Shown: positions 49,364-57,266, counted from the stretch's first letter. The stretch is DNA of 64,000 nucleotides from Rhodovulum marinum (GCF_004343075.1 NZ_SLXP01000005.1:20936-84935); one strand, 5' to 3'. Numbers and translations are program-made. Notes: generated by a model not told the origin, from the letters alone.

Positions 49364-50767
49364 TCAGGCCGCGGTGCAGCTGACCTCGACGGTGTTGCGG
49401 CCCGAGGCCTTGGCGCCGTAAAGCGCGCGGTCGGCCTGTTCCATCAGCGCGGTGACCTCGGCCTCGACATTGGCATCGCCCGCGGCCAGCGGCCGTTCGC
49501 TGCCGAAGGCCACGCCGACACTGATGGTCACGCCGATCTCGCCCGCGCCGCCGGGCAGCGTCACCGGGCGTTCGCCGACCAGGCTGCGCAGCCGTTCGGC
49601 GGTGGAACAGGCGCGGTCGGGATCGGTCTCGGGCAGGGCGACCATGAATTCCTCGCCGCCGATCCGGGCCACCAGGTCGACCGCACGCAGGTTGTCCTTG
49701 AGCCGGCGCGCCACCTCGACCAGCACCGCGTCGCCCGCGGCGTGGCCATAGCGGTCGTTCACCCGCTTGAACCGGTCCAGGTCGATCAGCATCACCGCGT
49801 AGTTCCGCCCGGTTTCGGCGGCGCGCTCGGCGATGCGGGCCAGGTGGGGCAGCGCGTAGCGGCGGTTGAACAGCCCCGTCAGGGGATCGGTCACCGCCAG
49901 CCGCAAGCCATCCTCGACCGTGGCGCGCAGCCGGTCGGCCTGATTCTTGCGGCGCAGCTGGGCCTTGATGCGGATCGCCAGTTCCTGGGGGTCCACCGGC
50001 CCCACGATCAGGTCGTTGGCGCCCAGGTCCAGCGCCATCGCGGCGGCTTCGCGGGCGGCCTCGGGCACCACCACAAGCACCGCGGCATGGCGGGTGGCGA
50101 CATGGGCGCGCAGTTCCGAGACCAGGCGCAGGCCGGCGCCCTGGGGGGCAAGCTGGGAGTCGATCACGAAGACATCGGGGGCGGGGCTGCCTTCGGGCGG
50201 GGTCAGCGCCTCGGCCCGCGAGATGGTCGTCAGCGTGTCCGATACCAGCGGCGCCAGCGCGGCGCGCCAGGTCCGGGCCGTGCGCGGATCGGCCGAGATC
50301 AGCGCGATGCGGCCCGGCCCCACGAAGGCCTCGGCCGCCTCGGCAAAGCCCAGCGCGCGGTGGGTGCCGTTGCGCAGCGTCAGTTCCTCGGCGGTTTCGC
50401 GGGCGCGCAGCAGGTTGCGCACGCGCGCCAGCAGGATCATCTCGTCCAGCGGTTTCGACAGGAACTCGTCCGCGCCGGATTCCAGCGCGCGCATCTTGGC
50501 ATCGGCCGCGCGCGCGGCGGTGACCACGATCACCGGGATCGCGGCGGTTTCGGGATGCGACTTGAGCCGGCGGCACAGGTCCGCCCCGTCCATGTCGGGC
50601 AGGGTCATGTCGAGCAGGATCAGGTCGGGCCGGTCACGCCGCGCCGCGGTGATCGCCGCGGCCCCGTCGGAGGCCTGGAGTACCTCGTAATGCGCTTCGC
50701 TCAGCCTTACCTTCATCACGATGCGGTTGGTGGCCACGTCGTCGACTATCAGGATTCGCCGGGACAT
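49364..50767 (-). CDS. pleD: PleD-like response regulator with diguanylate cyclase output
   Basis: 467 residues with PleD architecture. REC1 (1-120) carries phospho-acceptor Asp53 in LILLDMTLPDMDG and Lys in EFLSKPLDE. REC2 (about 150-280) is degenerate at its acidic pocket. GGDEF (about 300-460) has DRFKRVNDRYGHAAGD, GGEEF and an I-site RAVD just before it. Phosphorylation should drive dimerisation and cyclic di-GMP synthesis. The histidine kinases that would feed it are not in the window. Divergent from the DUF3572 gene, an arrangement I recall in many Rhodobacterales. Confidence 0.93.
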   Translation of the reverse strand: MSRRILIVDDVATNRIVMKVRLSEAHYEVLQASDGAAAITAARRDRPDLILLDMTLPDMDGADLCRRLKSHPETAAIPVIVVTAARAADAKMRALESGADEFLSKPLDEMILLARVRNLLRARETAEELTLRNGTHRALGFAEAAEAFVGPGRIALISADPRTARTWRAALAPLVSDTLTTISRAEALTPPEGSPAPDVFVIDSQLAPQGAGLRLVSELRAHVATRHAAVLVVVPEAAREAAAMALDLGANDLIVGPVDPQELAIRIKAQLRRKNQADRLRATVEDGLRLAVTDPLTGLFNRRYALPHLARIAERAAETGRNYAVMLIDLDRFKRVNDRYGHAAGDAVLVEVARRLKDNLRAVDLVARIGGEEFMVALPETDPDRACSTAERLRSLVGERPVTLPGGAGEIGVTISVGVAFGSERPLAAGDANVEAEVTALMEQADRALYGAKASGRNTVEVSCTAA

Positions 50768-50881
50768 CGGCGCCGCTCCCCTGTTTAGAATAAAGAGAAC
50801 TTTTTACAGACATTTTTCGAGGTTCAGTCTTGGGCAGGAAGTGTTAACAAACCCTTTAACGGAAATCGGGAGAAAGCGGCG

Positions 50882-51157
50882 ATGCGGGAATCCGCCGATG
50901 TGGTCGCGCTGGGCGCGCTGGCCTGGCTGGTGGGCGATGACGAGCTGTTGCCGGTCTTCCTGGGGGCGACCGGGGCCAGCGAGCACGATTTGCGCGCGCG
51001 GGCGGACGACCCCGAATTCCTGGCCTCGGTGCTGGATTTCCTGTTGATGGACGATGCCTGGGTGCTGGCCTTTTGCCGGCACGCGGGCCTGCCGGGCGAG
51101 GCGGTGATGCGCGCGCGCGCGGCGCTGCCGGGGGGGGCGGATCCGCACTGGACCTGA
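50882..51157 (+). CDS. DUF3572 family protein
   Basis: 91 residues, acidic and helical, no signal peptide: ALGALAWLVGDDELLPVFLG (about residues 9-28), then ADDPEFLASVLDFLLMDDAW. This pattern fits DUF3572. ATG 50882 has GGGAG 9 nt upstream. The partner pleD is divergent, with 114 bp between containing two TTAA boxes 8 bp apart (50844-50859), close to but not matching the CtrA spacing of 7. Function unknown. Confidence 0.82.
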   Translation: MRESADVVALGALAWLVGDDELLPVFLGATGASEHDLRARADDPEFLASVLDFLLMDDAWVLAFCRHAGLPGEAVMRARAALPGGADPHWT

Positions 51158-51242
51158 GCGGGGCGGGTTCTCGGCGCCGCGCGGGGCGCGCCATCACGTT
51201 CGCGTGGGTGTCATGGAGGACCGGTATCGGGGGAAGATGGCG

Positions 51243-51962
51243 ATGATGGACCGGATCACGGCGATCCTTTTCGACAAGGACGGCACGCTGTTCGACTTTC
51301 AGGCCAGCTGGGGCGGCTGGGCGGCGCGGCTGCTGGAGGGGCTGGCCGCGGGCGATCACGGGCGCCACGCCGCGCTGGCCGCGGCGGTGGGGTTCGACAC
51401 CGCCACCCGCCGGTTCCGGCGCGACAGCATCGCCATCGCCTCGACCGCCGAGGAGATCGCCCGGCGCATGGTGCCGCACCTGCCCGGGCACCGCGTGGAC
51501 GACCTGGTGGCCTCGATGAATGCCCAGGCGGCGGCGGCCAGGATGGTGCCGGCGGTGCCGCTGGGCCCGCTGATGGACGGGCTGGCCGCGCGCGGCCTGG
51601 CGCTGGGGGTGGCGACCAACGAGGCCGAGGCCCCGGCGCGCGCCCACCTGGCCGCCGCCGGCATCGCCGACCGGGTGGATTTCGTCGCGGGCTGTGACAG
51701 CGGCCACGGCGCCAAGCCCGCGCCGGGCCAGTTGCTGGCCTTTGCCGCGGCGGTTGGCCGCAGGCCGGGCGAGGTGTTGATGGTGGGCGACAGCCGCCAC
51801 GACCTGCTGGCCGGGCGCCGGGCGGGCATGGCGACGGCGGCGGTTCTGACCGGGATCGCGGCGGCGGAGGACCTGGCCGACCTGGCCGACGCGGTGCTGC
51901 CCGATATCGGCCACCTGCCGGATTTCCTGGACCGCCTGGCCGGGCTGCCGCCGCGGGCGTGA
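51243..51962 (+). CDS. HAD-superfamily phosphatase (phosphoglycolate phosphatase-like)
   Basis: 239 residues. HAD motif I ILFDKDGTLFDFQASW (Asp nucleophile near residue 11), motif II LGVATNEAEAPARAHL, motif III Lys in GAKPAPGQLLAFA and motif IV MVGDSRHDLLAGRRAG are all present, with a helical cap between I and II as in Gph/PGP enzymes. Three in-frame Met codons (51237, 51243, 51246) cluster; GGGGGAAG upstream favours 51243, but the exact start is uncertain. Substrate not determined. Confidence 0.85.
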   Translation: MMDRITAILFDKDGTLFDFQASWGGWAARLLEGLAAGDHGRHAALAAAVGFDTATRRFRRDSIAIASTAEEIARRMVPHLPGHRVDDLVASMNAQAAAARMVPAVPLGPLMDGLAARGLALGVATNEAEAPARAHLAAAGIADRVDFVAGCDSGHGAKPAPGQLLAFAAAVGRRPGEVLMVGDSRHDLLAGRRAGMATAAVLTGIAAAEDLADLADAVLPDIGHLPDFLDRLAGLPPRA

Positions 51963-51999
51963 TCCGCCGTGCGGGTCGGGGGCGGCCGGGGGGACTCTG

Positions 52000-52057
52000 G
52001 GGGGGCTCTGCCCCCCGTCCTTCGGACTCCCCCCGGGATATTTCGCGCCAGAAGAAG
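52000..52057 (+). repeat. Composite repeat, 58-bp copy d
   Basis: Three elements in order: hairpin GGGGGGCTCTGCCCCCC, small hairpin GTCCTTCGGAC, then CCCCCCGGGATATTTCG and CGCCAGAAGAAG. It is the same as 57209-57266 read on the minus strand at 57 of 58 bases. Confidence 0.85.
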
Positions 52058-52316
52058 GCACGAGGCGGGGCATTGGGGGAGGGGTCGTTTTCCGGGGGCG
52101 GGGGAGCGGCGGTCTGGCTTTCGGGCCGGGTGCGGGTGGCGGGTCGCGGCATGGGCCCCGGCGGGGGGACGGGCGGGTTCGGCGGTACGGCCCGGCCGGG
52201 TCTGGAACGGGGCCCGGGATGGTCCGGGCCGGGCGGCCGGGTCGAGGCCCGGAGCGGCTTGGGGGTGGTCGGCGGGGTCGTCGCGGGGTGGGCCGGGGGC
52301 GTCAGCCCCCGGCCCC

Positions 52317-52345
52317 GGTCGCCTTGGCGAAGCCAAGGCGAAACC
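52317..52345. repeat. CGCCTTGG palindrome
   Basis: GGTCGCCTTGGC and its inverse GCCAAGGCGAAACC form a hairpin. Related hairpins are at 57116-57144 (opposite orientation), 62657-62684 and 63236-63261, always next to GGGGGC-type repeats. Confidence 0.7.
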
Positions 52346-52347
52346 CC

Positions 52348-52437
52348 ATCCTTCCCGCCCCAATCCTTCCCGCCCCCATCCTTCCCGCCCCCATCCTTCC
52401 CGCCCCCATCCTTCCCGCCCCCATCCTTCCCGTCGGG
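52348..52437. repeat. Six tandem 15-bp repeats
   Basis: ATCCTTCCCGCCCCC is repeated at 52348, 52363, 52378, 52393, 52408 and 52423; units 2 to 5 are exact, the first and last differ at the end. It lies 20 bp beyond the stop of the minus-strand metal-sensor gene. No spacers, so not a CRISPR array. Confidence 0.9.
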
Positions 52438-52456
52438 TGGGGCGCGCGCGCCCGGA

Positions 52457-52987
52457 TCAGGGGCGCGCGCCGCGGTCGCGCTCGCGCGGGGGGCCGCGGC
52501 GCAGGACGCGTTCCAGCCGGTCGGCGAAGCCGGCGCGGGCCTCGGGGGGCATCGCCGCGATGCGGTCCAGCATCAGCCCGCGCATCAGCGCCGCCTGGTC
52601 CTGGACGCGCGCCTGCTGGGTCTCCATCACCCGGGCCACCCTGGCATGGTCGTAGGGTTCGGCGCGCAGCGCGGCGAGCAGGTCGCGGAACCCGTCGCGC
52701 ACCGCCGCGCGGTTCTGGCCGAGCCGCGGCGCCTGGTCCTTCAGCGCGGCGCGCAGCGCGGCGCGGTCGGCCTCGGTGAAGGCGCGGCCATAGGGGCCGT
52801 AATCGCCGGGGCCGATCGTGGCCTGCGGGCCGCGGTCGCGGCCGTGGCCGATCACCGCGCCGCCGACGATGCCGAGGATCAGCAGGTTGAGCGCGAGGCT
52901 TGTCACCAGCGCGACGCGGACCCAGGTGCGGGTGCGCGGCGGTTGGGGGTCCGGCGCTCCGGGGGTGGGGGTTTCGGTCTCGGCCAT
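52457..52987 (-). CDS. Periplasmic heavy-metal sensor/CpxP-like protein
   Basis: 176 residues. A short Pro-rich cytoplasmic N terminus, one transmembrane helix or uncleaved signal (about 22-46: VRVALVTSLALNLLILGIVG) and a periplasmic, helical, Arg/Ala-rich domain (60-176) of the Metal_resist/Spy-like family (RAALRAALKDQAPRLGQNRA, then LRAEPYDHARVARVMETQQA). Likely binds metal or misfolded protein and reports to the linked anti-sigma factor. Third gene after sigma and anti-sigma on the minus strand; the spacing is 3 bp. Confidence 0.8.
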   Translation of the reverse strand: MAETETPTPGAPDPQPPRTRTWVRVALVTSLALNLLILGIVGGAVIGHGRDRGPQATIGPGDYGPYGRAFTEADRAALRAALKDQAPRLGQNRAAVRDGFRDLLAALRAEPYDHARVARVMETQQARVQDQAALMRGLMLDRIAAMPPEARAGFADRLERVLRRGPPRERDRGARP

Positions 52988-52990
52988 CGC

Positions 52991-53356
52991 TCAGCCCTCC
53001 GTCAGGTAGGTGTCGAGGCTGGGCACCATGTCGGTGACGTCGTAGCCGCTGCCCAGCATCGCCGCGGTCACCGCCTCCAGCCCGCCCGGCGCGGCGTAGC
53101 CGATCCAGATGCCCACGACGCCCGCCGTGGCCAGCCCGCCCAGCGCCGGCCAGCCGCCGAGCGCCGCGACCAGCCCGGCCAGCGCGCCCCGCGGCGCCCC
53201 GTGCGGGCGGGGTTCGGGGGTGGCGCGCGCGCCCGTCTCGGCCATGGCGTCGTCCATCACCCGCGCCAAGAGCGCCGCCGAGGGCGTGGCGCGCACGGCG
53301 CGGCCCGCCGCGAACAGCGCCTCGAGTTCCGTGTCGTTCATCTGCCGGTCAGTCAT
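52991..53356 (-). CDS. Anti-sigma-factor-like membrane protein
   Basis: 121 residues. The N-terminal cytoplasmic part (about 1-60: LEALFAAGRAVRATPSAALL) resembles the sigma-binding region of small Rhodobacterales anti-sigma proteins; one transmembrane helix follows (about 66-90), then a short periplasmic tail. No zinc motif (HxxxCxxC) is present, so it is not a ZAS-type anti-sigma. It overlaps the sigma-factor stop by 8 bp, as expected for a co-regulator. Assigned mainly from context. Confidence 0.62.
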   Translation of the reverse strand: MTDRQMNDTELEALFAAGRAVRATPSAALLARVMDDAMAETGARATPEPRPHGAPRGALAGLVAALGGWPALGGLATAGVVGIWIGYAAPGGLEAVTAAMLGSGYDVTDMVPSLDTYLTEG

Positions 53357-53936
53357 CTTCGAATCCCAGTTCCATGCGCCGCCCGGCCAGCATGGCCGAC
53401 AGCGCCCTCTTGCCCCGGGCGGTCAGGCTTTCGACCGCCTCGACGCCGATTTCCATCACCGCGGCGATCTCGGGGTTCGACAGCCCCTCGAGATGGCGCA
53501 GGATCACCGCCTGGCGCTGGCGTTCGGGCAGGCTGGCCAGCGCGGTTTCCAGCGCCTCGGCGCGCGCCGCCGCGATCAGCCGCGCCTCGGCGCCGGGCGT
53601 GTCGTCCGCGGGGTCGGGCACGCTGTCGAGCCCCTGCCCGCGGCGCCGGCGCAGCCGGTCGGTGCACAGGTTGGCCACGACCCGGTAGAGCCAGGTCGTC
53701 ACCTTCGCCTCGCCCGGGCGCCAGTCGGGCGCGATGCGCCAGAGCCTGAGCATCGCCTCTTGCGCCACGTCCTCGGCCTCGGCCGCGTCGCGCAGCATCC
53801 GCGCGGCATAGCCCAGCACCCTTGGCGTCAGCCGCAGCGTCAGCGCGCGCGCCGCCGCCGCATCGCCCCGGCCATAGGCCAGGAGCAACGCCTCGTCGGT
53901 TTCCCCGCTTTGCTCGGCATCGAAAGGCATCGGCAT
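53349..53936 (-). CDS. ECF-type RNA polymerase sigma factor
   Basis: 195 residues. Sigma region 2 (about 33-95) with AEAEDVAQEAMLRLWRIAPD and KVTTWLYRVVANLCTDRLRR, and region 4 (about 128-185) with LASLPERQRQAVILRHLEGL and NPEIAAVMEIGVEAVESLTA (the HTH). An acidic linker with DPADDT joins them. Two Met codons (53936, 53930) are in frame; GGGGGA precedes the first. Expected to transcribe this cluster and targets elsewhere. Order on the minus strand: EF-hand gene, sigma, anti-sigma, metal sensor. Confidence 0.9.
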   Translation of the reverse strand: MPMPFDAEQSGETDEALLLAYGRGDAAAARALTLRLTPRVLGYAARMLRDAAEAEDVAQEAMLRLWRIAPDWRPGEAKVTTWLYRVVANLCTDRLRRRRGQGLDSVPDPADDTPGAEARLIAAARAEALETALASLPERQRQAVILRHLEGLSNPEIAAVMEIGVEAVESLTARGKRALSAMLAGRRMELGFEDD

Positions 53937-54010
53937 GCGTCCCCCGGCCTATCCGCTGGCCCCCGGCCCGGCAAGCCCGGCGGGGCGTGCAGGCCCCGCC
54001 GGCCATAGGG

Positions 54011-54847
54011 TCAGCGGGCGCCGCCCCCCGCGCCGAAGCGGCCGCCGAAGCGCTGGATCGCGGCATCGAACTCGTCCTTGGTGATCGTGCCGTCGCCATC
54101 GGCATCGACCCGGTCGAACATCATCTGCGGGCCGGGGCGGGTCGCCATCTCCTCGGGGCTGAGCTTTCCATCGCCATCGGCGTCCAGCATCTCGACCAGC
54201 GATTGCGCCCGCGCGGCGCGGTCCTCGTCCGACAGGGTGGGGTCGCCGAAGCCGCCATAGCCCATCGGGCCCGACCCCTCCCTGCCGCCGAACAGGCCGT
54301 AGCCGCCGCCGCGCATGCCCTGGCCCATGCCTTGCCCGGGTCCCATGCCATAGCTTTGGCCCATGCCATGGCCGTGGCCGCGGCCCATCCCGTGGCCCTG
54401 CATCATCGGGCAGCCCTGGCCCGGCCCCATGCCGTAGCCCTGCATCATGCCCGTCTGCCCGGCACCCTGGCAGCCGGTCCAGCCCTGCTGGCGGCCCTGG
54501 CCGCGCCCGTCGCGCCCGCCACGGCCCTGCGCCCCGGCCATCTGGCGGCCGCCCCCGGCGGGGCCCAGGTCCTGCGCCTCGTCGGCGGAAATCGCGCCGT
54601 CGCCGTCATCGTCGAGATAGGCGAAACGGGCGCGCGCGCGGGCGGTGAATTCCTCGAGGCTGATCGTCCCGCTGTCATCGGCATCCAGCCGGTCGAACAG
54701 CGCCGCACCGCGCCCCTGCCCGGCCTGCATGCCCTGGCCTTGGCCCTGCCCGGCGCCCTGTGCCGCCGCGGGCAGCGCGGCGCCCAGGATCGCCACCGTG
54801 CCGATCGCCAGCGCCATCATCGAAACGCGCCCCGTTATCCGTGCCAT
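54011..54847 (-). CDS. Secreted four-EF-hand protein with Gly/Met/His-rich linker
   Basis: 278 residues with signal peptide (MMALAIGTVAILGAALPA, cleaved after AAA). Four EF-hand loops: DADDSGTISLEEF (about residue 55), DDDGDGAISADEA (about 79), DADGDGKLSPEEM (about 222) and DADGDGTITKDEF (about 246). The central 100 residues between pairs 1-2 and 3-4 are extremely rich in Gly, Met, His and Gln (MGRGHGHGMGQ, MGPGQGMGQGM). It probably binds calcium and possibly soft metals such as copper in the periplasm. AGGAGA precedes the ATG. It lies 74 bp upstream of the sigma factor on the same strand. Confidence 0.82.
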   Translation of the reverse strand: MARITGRVSMMALAIGTVAILGAALPAAAQGAGQGQGQGMQAGQGRGAALFDRLDADDSGTISLEEFTARARARFAYLDDDGDGAISADEAQDLGPAGGGRQMAGAQGRGGRDGRGQGRQQGWTGCQGAGQTGMMQGYGMGPGQGCPMMQGHGMGRGHGHGMGQSYGMGPGQGMGQGMRGGGYGLFGGREGSGPMGYGGFGDPTLSDEDRAARAQSLVEMLDADGDGKLSPEEMATRPGPQMMFDRVDADGDGTITKDEFDAAIQRFGGRFGAGGGAR

Positions 54848-55051
54848 CTGCCGTCTCCTTTTCCAGTCCGTTGCATCGCGGCCGGGCGCCCTGCACCCGC
54901 CTTTCGATCCTGTTACGCACCGGCCCGCCGGTTCCGTCGCAGGCTTTCGGATTTCTTTGCGACATCCCGCCGCAAGGACAGTGCGTCATCTTTTAACGAC
55001 CGGCGCGTTCACTAGCTTGGCAACTGCACGCAAAGCCGGAGGCGTGCCCAC

Positions 55052-55450
55052 ATGGCAACGACTGACCACTCGATGATCGACATGCACCCGAGGCCGCTGG
55101 GGACCGCGCTTTTGCGTGGCTGGTGCAAACGCTGCCCGAATTGCGGCGCGGGCCCGATGATGTCGGGCTATCTGACCGTGCGCGAACATTGCCCGGTCTG
55201 CAGGGAAGATTTGCACCACCACCATTCCGATGACGGGCCGGCCTATCTGACGGTGCTGATCGTGGCCTTCATGGCCGCGCCGCTGGCGTTGTGGGCGTTC
55301 CTGGCGTTCCGGCCCGATCCCCTGGTGCTGACATCGGTTTTCTCGATTGGCTGCGTGGGGCTGGCGCTGTACCTTCTGCCCCGACTGAAAGGGGTGATGG
55401 TGGCGTTGCAATGGGCCAAGAGGATGCACGGCTTCGGGGACGAGACATAG
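55052..55450 (+). CDS. DUF983 family membrane protein
   Basis: 132 residues. A zinc-ribbon-like N-terminal part (KRCPNCGAG with a second CxxC, CPVC, about residues 26-50), a His-rich stretch (LHHHHSDDGP), then two transmembrane helices (about 66-88 and 92-112). DUF983 proteins are common in alphaproteobacteria near respiratory and NUDIX genes; role unknown. The 3' end overlaps the NUDIX start by 40 bp. Confidence 0.82.
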   Translation: MATTDHSMIDMHPRPLGTALLRGWCKRCPNCGAGPMMSGYLTVREHCPVCREDLHHHHSDDGPAYLTVLIVAFMAAPLALWAFLAFRPDPLVLTSVFSIGCVGLALYLLPRLKGVMVALQWAKRMHGFGDET

Positions 55451-56118
55451 CAGAGCCGCCGATCCGCGACGCGGCCACGGTGATCGTGCTGCGCGATGCG
55501 GGCACCGCGCCCCGGGTCCTGATGGGCCAGCGCGGCGCGTCCGCGGCCTTCATGCCGAACAAGTTCGTCTTTCCCGGCGGCGCGGTCGACCCGGTGGACG
55601 CCACCGTGCCGCTGGCCGGCCCGCTGGGCGCGGCCTGCAGCGCGCGGCTGTCGGCCGAGGCCGACCCGGGCCTGGCCCCGGCGCTGGTGACCGCCGGCAT
55701 CCGCGAGCTGTGGGAGGAAACCGGCCTGATCCTGGGCCGGCGCGGGGCGTGGGAGGCCCCCGCGCCCAAGGGCTGGCGCGGGTTCTCGCGGACCGGGCAC
55801 CTGCCCACGGCCGAGGGGTTGCACTTCATCTTTCGCGCGATCACCCCGCCCGGCCGCCCGCGCCGGTTCGACGCGCGGTTCTTCCTGGTCGAGGCCGAGG
55901 CGATCGCCAACGATCTCGACGATTTCTCGGGCGCCGAGGACGAGCTGGGCTGCCTGCAATGGATCCCGCTGGCCGAGGTGCGCGGCTTCAACCTGCCCTT
56001 CATCACCGAGGTCGTGCTGGCCGAGGTGGCGGGGCTGCTGAAGGCGGGGCTGGAACCGGCCAGCGTGCCGTTCTTCGACAACCGCAGCCCGCGCTCGGAA
56101 TTCCTGCGGCTGCGCTAG
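55411..56118 (+). CDS. NUDIX hydrolase
   Basis: 235 residues. NUDIX box (GX5EX7REUXEEXGU) is spread as FPGGAVDPVD...TAGIRELWEETGLIL (about residues 54-110; the long insert is typical for the NudL-like/NADH-pyrophosphatase-like group). DNRSPRSEFLRLR ends the protein. Expected to hydrolyse a nucleoside diphosphate derivative; substrate unknown. ATG 55411 lies inside the end of the DUF983 gene (40-bp overlap) with AAGGGG upstream, so translation is likely coupled. Confidence 0.85.
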   Translation: MGQEDARLRGRDIAEPPIRDAATVIVLRDAGTAPRVLMGQRGASAAFMPNKFVFPGGAVDPVDATVPLAGPLGAACSARLSAEADPGLAPALVTAGIRELWEETGLILGRRGAWEAPAPKGWRGFSRTGHLPTAEGLHFIFRAITPPGRPRRFDARFFLVEAEAIANDLDDFSGAEDELGCLQWIPLAEVRGFNLPFITEVVLAEVAGLLKAGLEPASVPFFDNRSPRSEFLRLR

Positions 56119-56131
56119 GCCGGGGCGGCCC

Positions 56132-57037
56132 TCACAAGGCGAGGATCAGGATCAGGATCGAGGCGGTCAGGAACCCCATCGCCACCAGTTCGCGCGGGCT
56201 GGTCTTCTCCTTGAACACGAAGGTGGCGGCGAGAAAGCTGAAGATCAGCTCCACCTGCCCCAGCGCCTTGACATAGGCCGCCGTCTGAAGCGTGAAGGCC
56301 AGGAACCAGCCGCCCGAGCCCAGCATCGAGGTGACCCCCACAAGACCCGCCACCCGCCAGTGACGCAGCACCCGGGTGATCTCGCCCTTCTCGCGCCAGG
56401 CCAGCCAGGCCGCCATCGCCAGGCTTTGCGCCGCCGTCACCACCGCCAGCGTCAGCGCCGCGCGCAGGAAAACGTCGTCCAGCCCCAGCGCCAGCGTCGC
56501 CCCGCGATAGCCCGTGGCCGACACCGCGAACAACACGCCGGAGGCCAGCCCCAGCCCCGCGGCGCGGTTGAACAGGCGCCGGTGCCAGGGCGGCCCGCCC
56601 GCGGAGGGCGTATCCGACAACAGCACCACCCCGGCGAAGCCCACCAGGATCGCCAGCAACCCGCCCGGCGAAACCCCCTCGCCCAGCACCACGAACCCCA
56701 CCAGCGCGGTCTGCAATACCTCGGTCTTCTTGAAGGTGATGCCGACGGCGAAATTGCGGTGCGAAAACAGCGCGACGACGCACATCGTCGCCAGAATCTG
56801 CGCCAGCCCGCCGGCCATGGCAAAGACCCAGAACCGCACCGTGAACCCGGGCAGCCCCTGCCCCGTGGCCAGTAGGTAACCCGCCACGATCGCCGCCACC
56901 AGGGGCGCCGAAAAGACGAAGCGCGCGAAGGTGGCGCCACCGGTGGACAGCCGCGTCGCCTTGAGATGCTTTTGCAGCATGAAGCGCAGGTTCTGCACGA
57001 AGGCGGCGAACAGCGTGATCGGGATCCAGGGGGCCAT
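56132..57037 (-). CDS. EamA/DMT superfamily transporter
   Basis: 301 residues with ten hydrophobic helices arranged as two repeated halves of five (about 1-145 and 155-301), as in DMT (EamA) permeases. FKKTEVLQTALVGFVVLGEG (about 93-112) and the C-terminal VELIFSFLAATFVFKEKTS are the typical repeat ends. Probably an exporter or importer of a small metabolite; the substrate cannot be predicted. Convergent with the NUDIX gene, 13 bp apart. Start ATG 57035-57037 has a weak ribosome site. Confidence 0.85.
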   Translation of the reverse strand: MAPWIPITLFAAFVQNLRFMLQKHLKATRLSTGGATFARFVFSAPLVAAIVAGYLLATGQGLPGFTVRFWVFAMAGGLAQILATMCVVALFSHRNFAVGITFKKTEVLQTALVGFVVLGEGVSPGGLLAILVGFAGVVLLSDTPSAGGPPWHRRLFNRAAGLGLASGVLFAVSATGYRGATLALGLDDVFLRAALTLAVVTAAQSLAMAAWLAWREKGEITRVLRHWRVAGLVGVTSMLGSGGWFLAFTLQTAAYVKALGQVELIFSFLAATFVFKEKTSPRELVAMGFLTASILILILAL

Positions 57038-57115
57038 GGCATGACCTGCCACCAAGCCGGCCCGCTGTCGAGCGGGAAACGGCACGCCCCCCGGCCCGTC
57101 TCGTCGCGCCCTTTC

Positions 57116-57144
57116 GGTTTCGCCTTGGCTGCGCCAAGGCGACC
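57116..57144. repeat. CGCCTTGG palindrome
   Basis: GGTTTCGCCTTGGC pairs with GCCAAGGCGACC; inverted version of the element at 52317-52345. It stands directly before composite repeat copy e. Confidence 0.7.
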
Positions 57145-57148
57145 GGCT

Positions 57149-57197
57149 GGGGGGCTTTGCCCCCCAGACCCCCCAGGATATTTCGGGCCAGAAGAAG
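57149..57197 (+). repeat. Composite repeat, copy e
   Basis: GGGGGGCTTTGCCCCCC followed by AGACCCCCCA and the tail GATATTTCGGGCCAGAAG at 57176-57197. The 22-bp tail is exactly inverted relative to that of copy f (57209-57230), with 11 bp between. Confidence 0.8.
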
Positions 57198-57208
57198 CAG
57201 GTCAGGAA

Positions 57209-57266
57209 CTTCTTCTGGCCCGAAATATCCCGGGGGGAGTCCGAAGGACGGGGGGCAGAGCCCCCC
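57209..57266 (-). repeat. Composite repeat, copy f (inverted)
   Basis: Reverse complement of the 58-bp copy at 52000-52057 with one mismatch. It is head-to-head with copy e, making a symmetric block between two minus-strand genes. Confidence 0.85.

Larger units (their letters stand above)
51963..52456. other. 494-bp gene-free region filled with repeats
   Basis: No gene is supported between the HAD phosphatase and the metal-sensor gene. It contains a 58-bp composite repeat (52000-52057), a palindromic CGCC/GGCG hairpin (52317-52345) and six tandem 15-bp units (52348-52437). The GC-rich part from 52060 to 52310 has nothing readable. Confidence 0.7.

Noticed and set aside
50844-50859. CtrA box between pleD and the DUF3572 gene
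   Set aside because: The TTAA half-sites are 8 bp apart rather than 7, and no further CtrA features are seen.
52348-52437. Possible CRISPR array
   Set aside because: The 15-bp units are contiguous with no spacers, and no cas gene is present.
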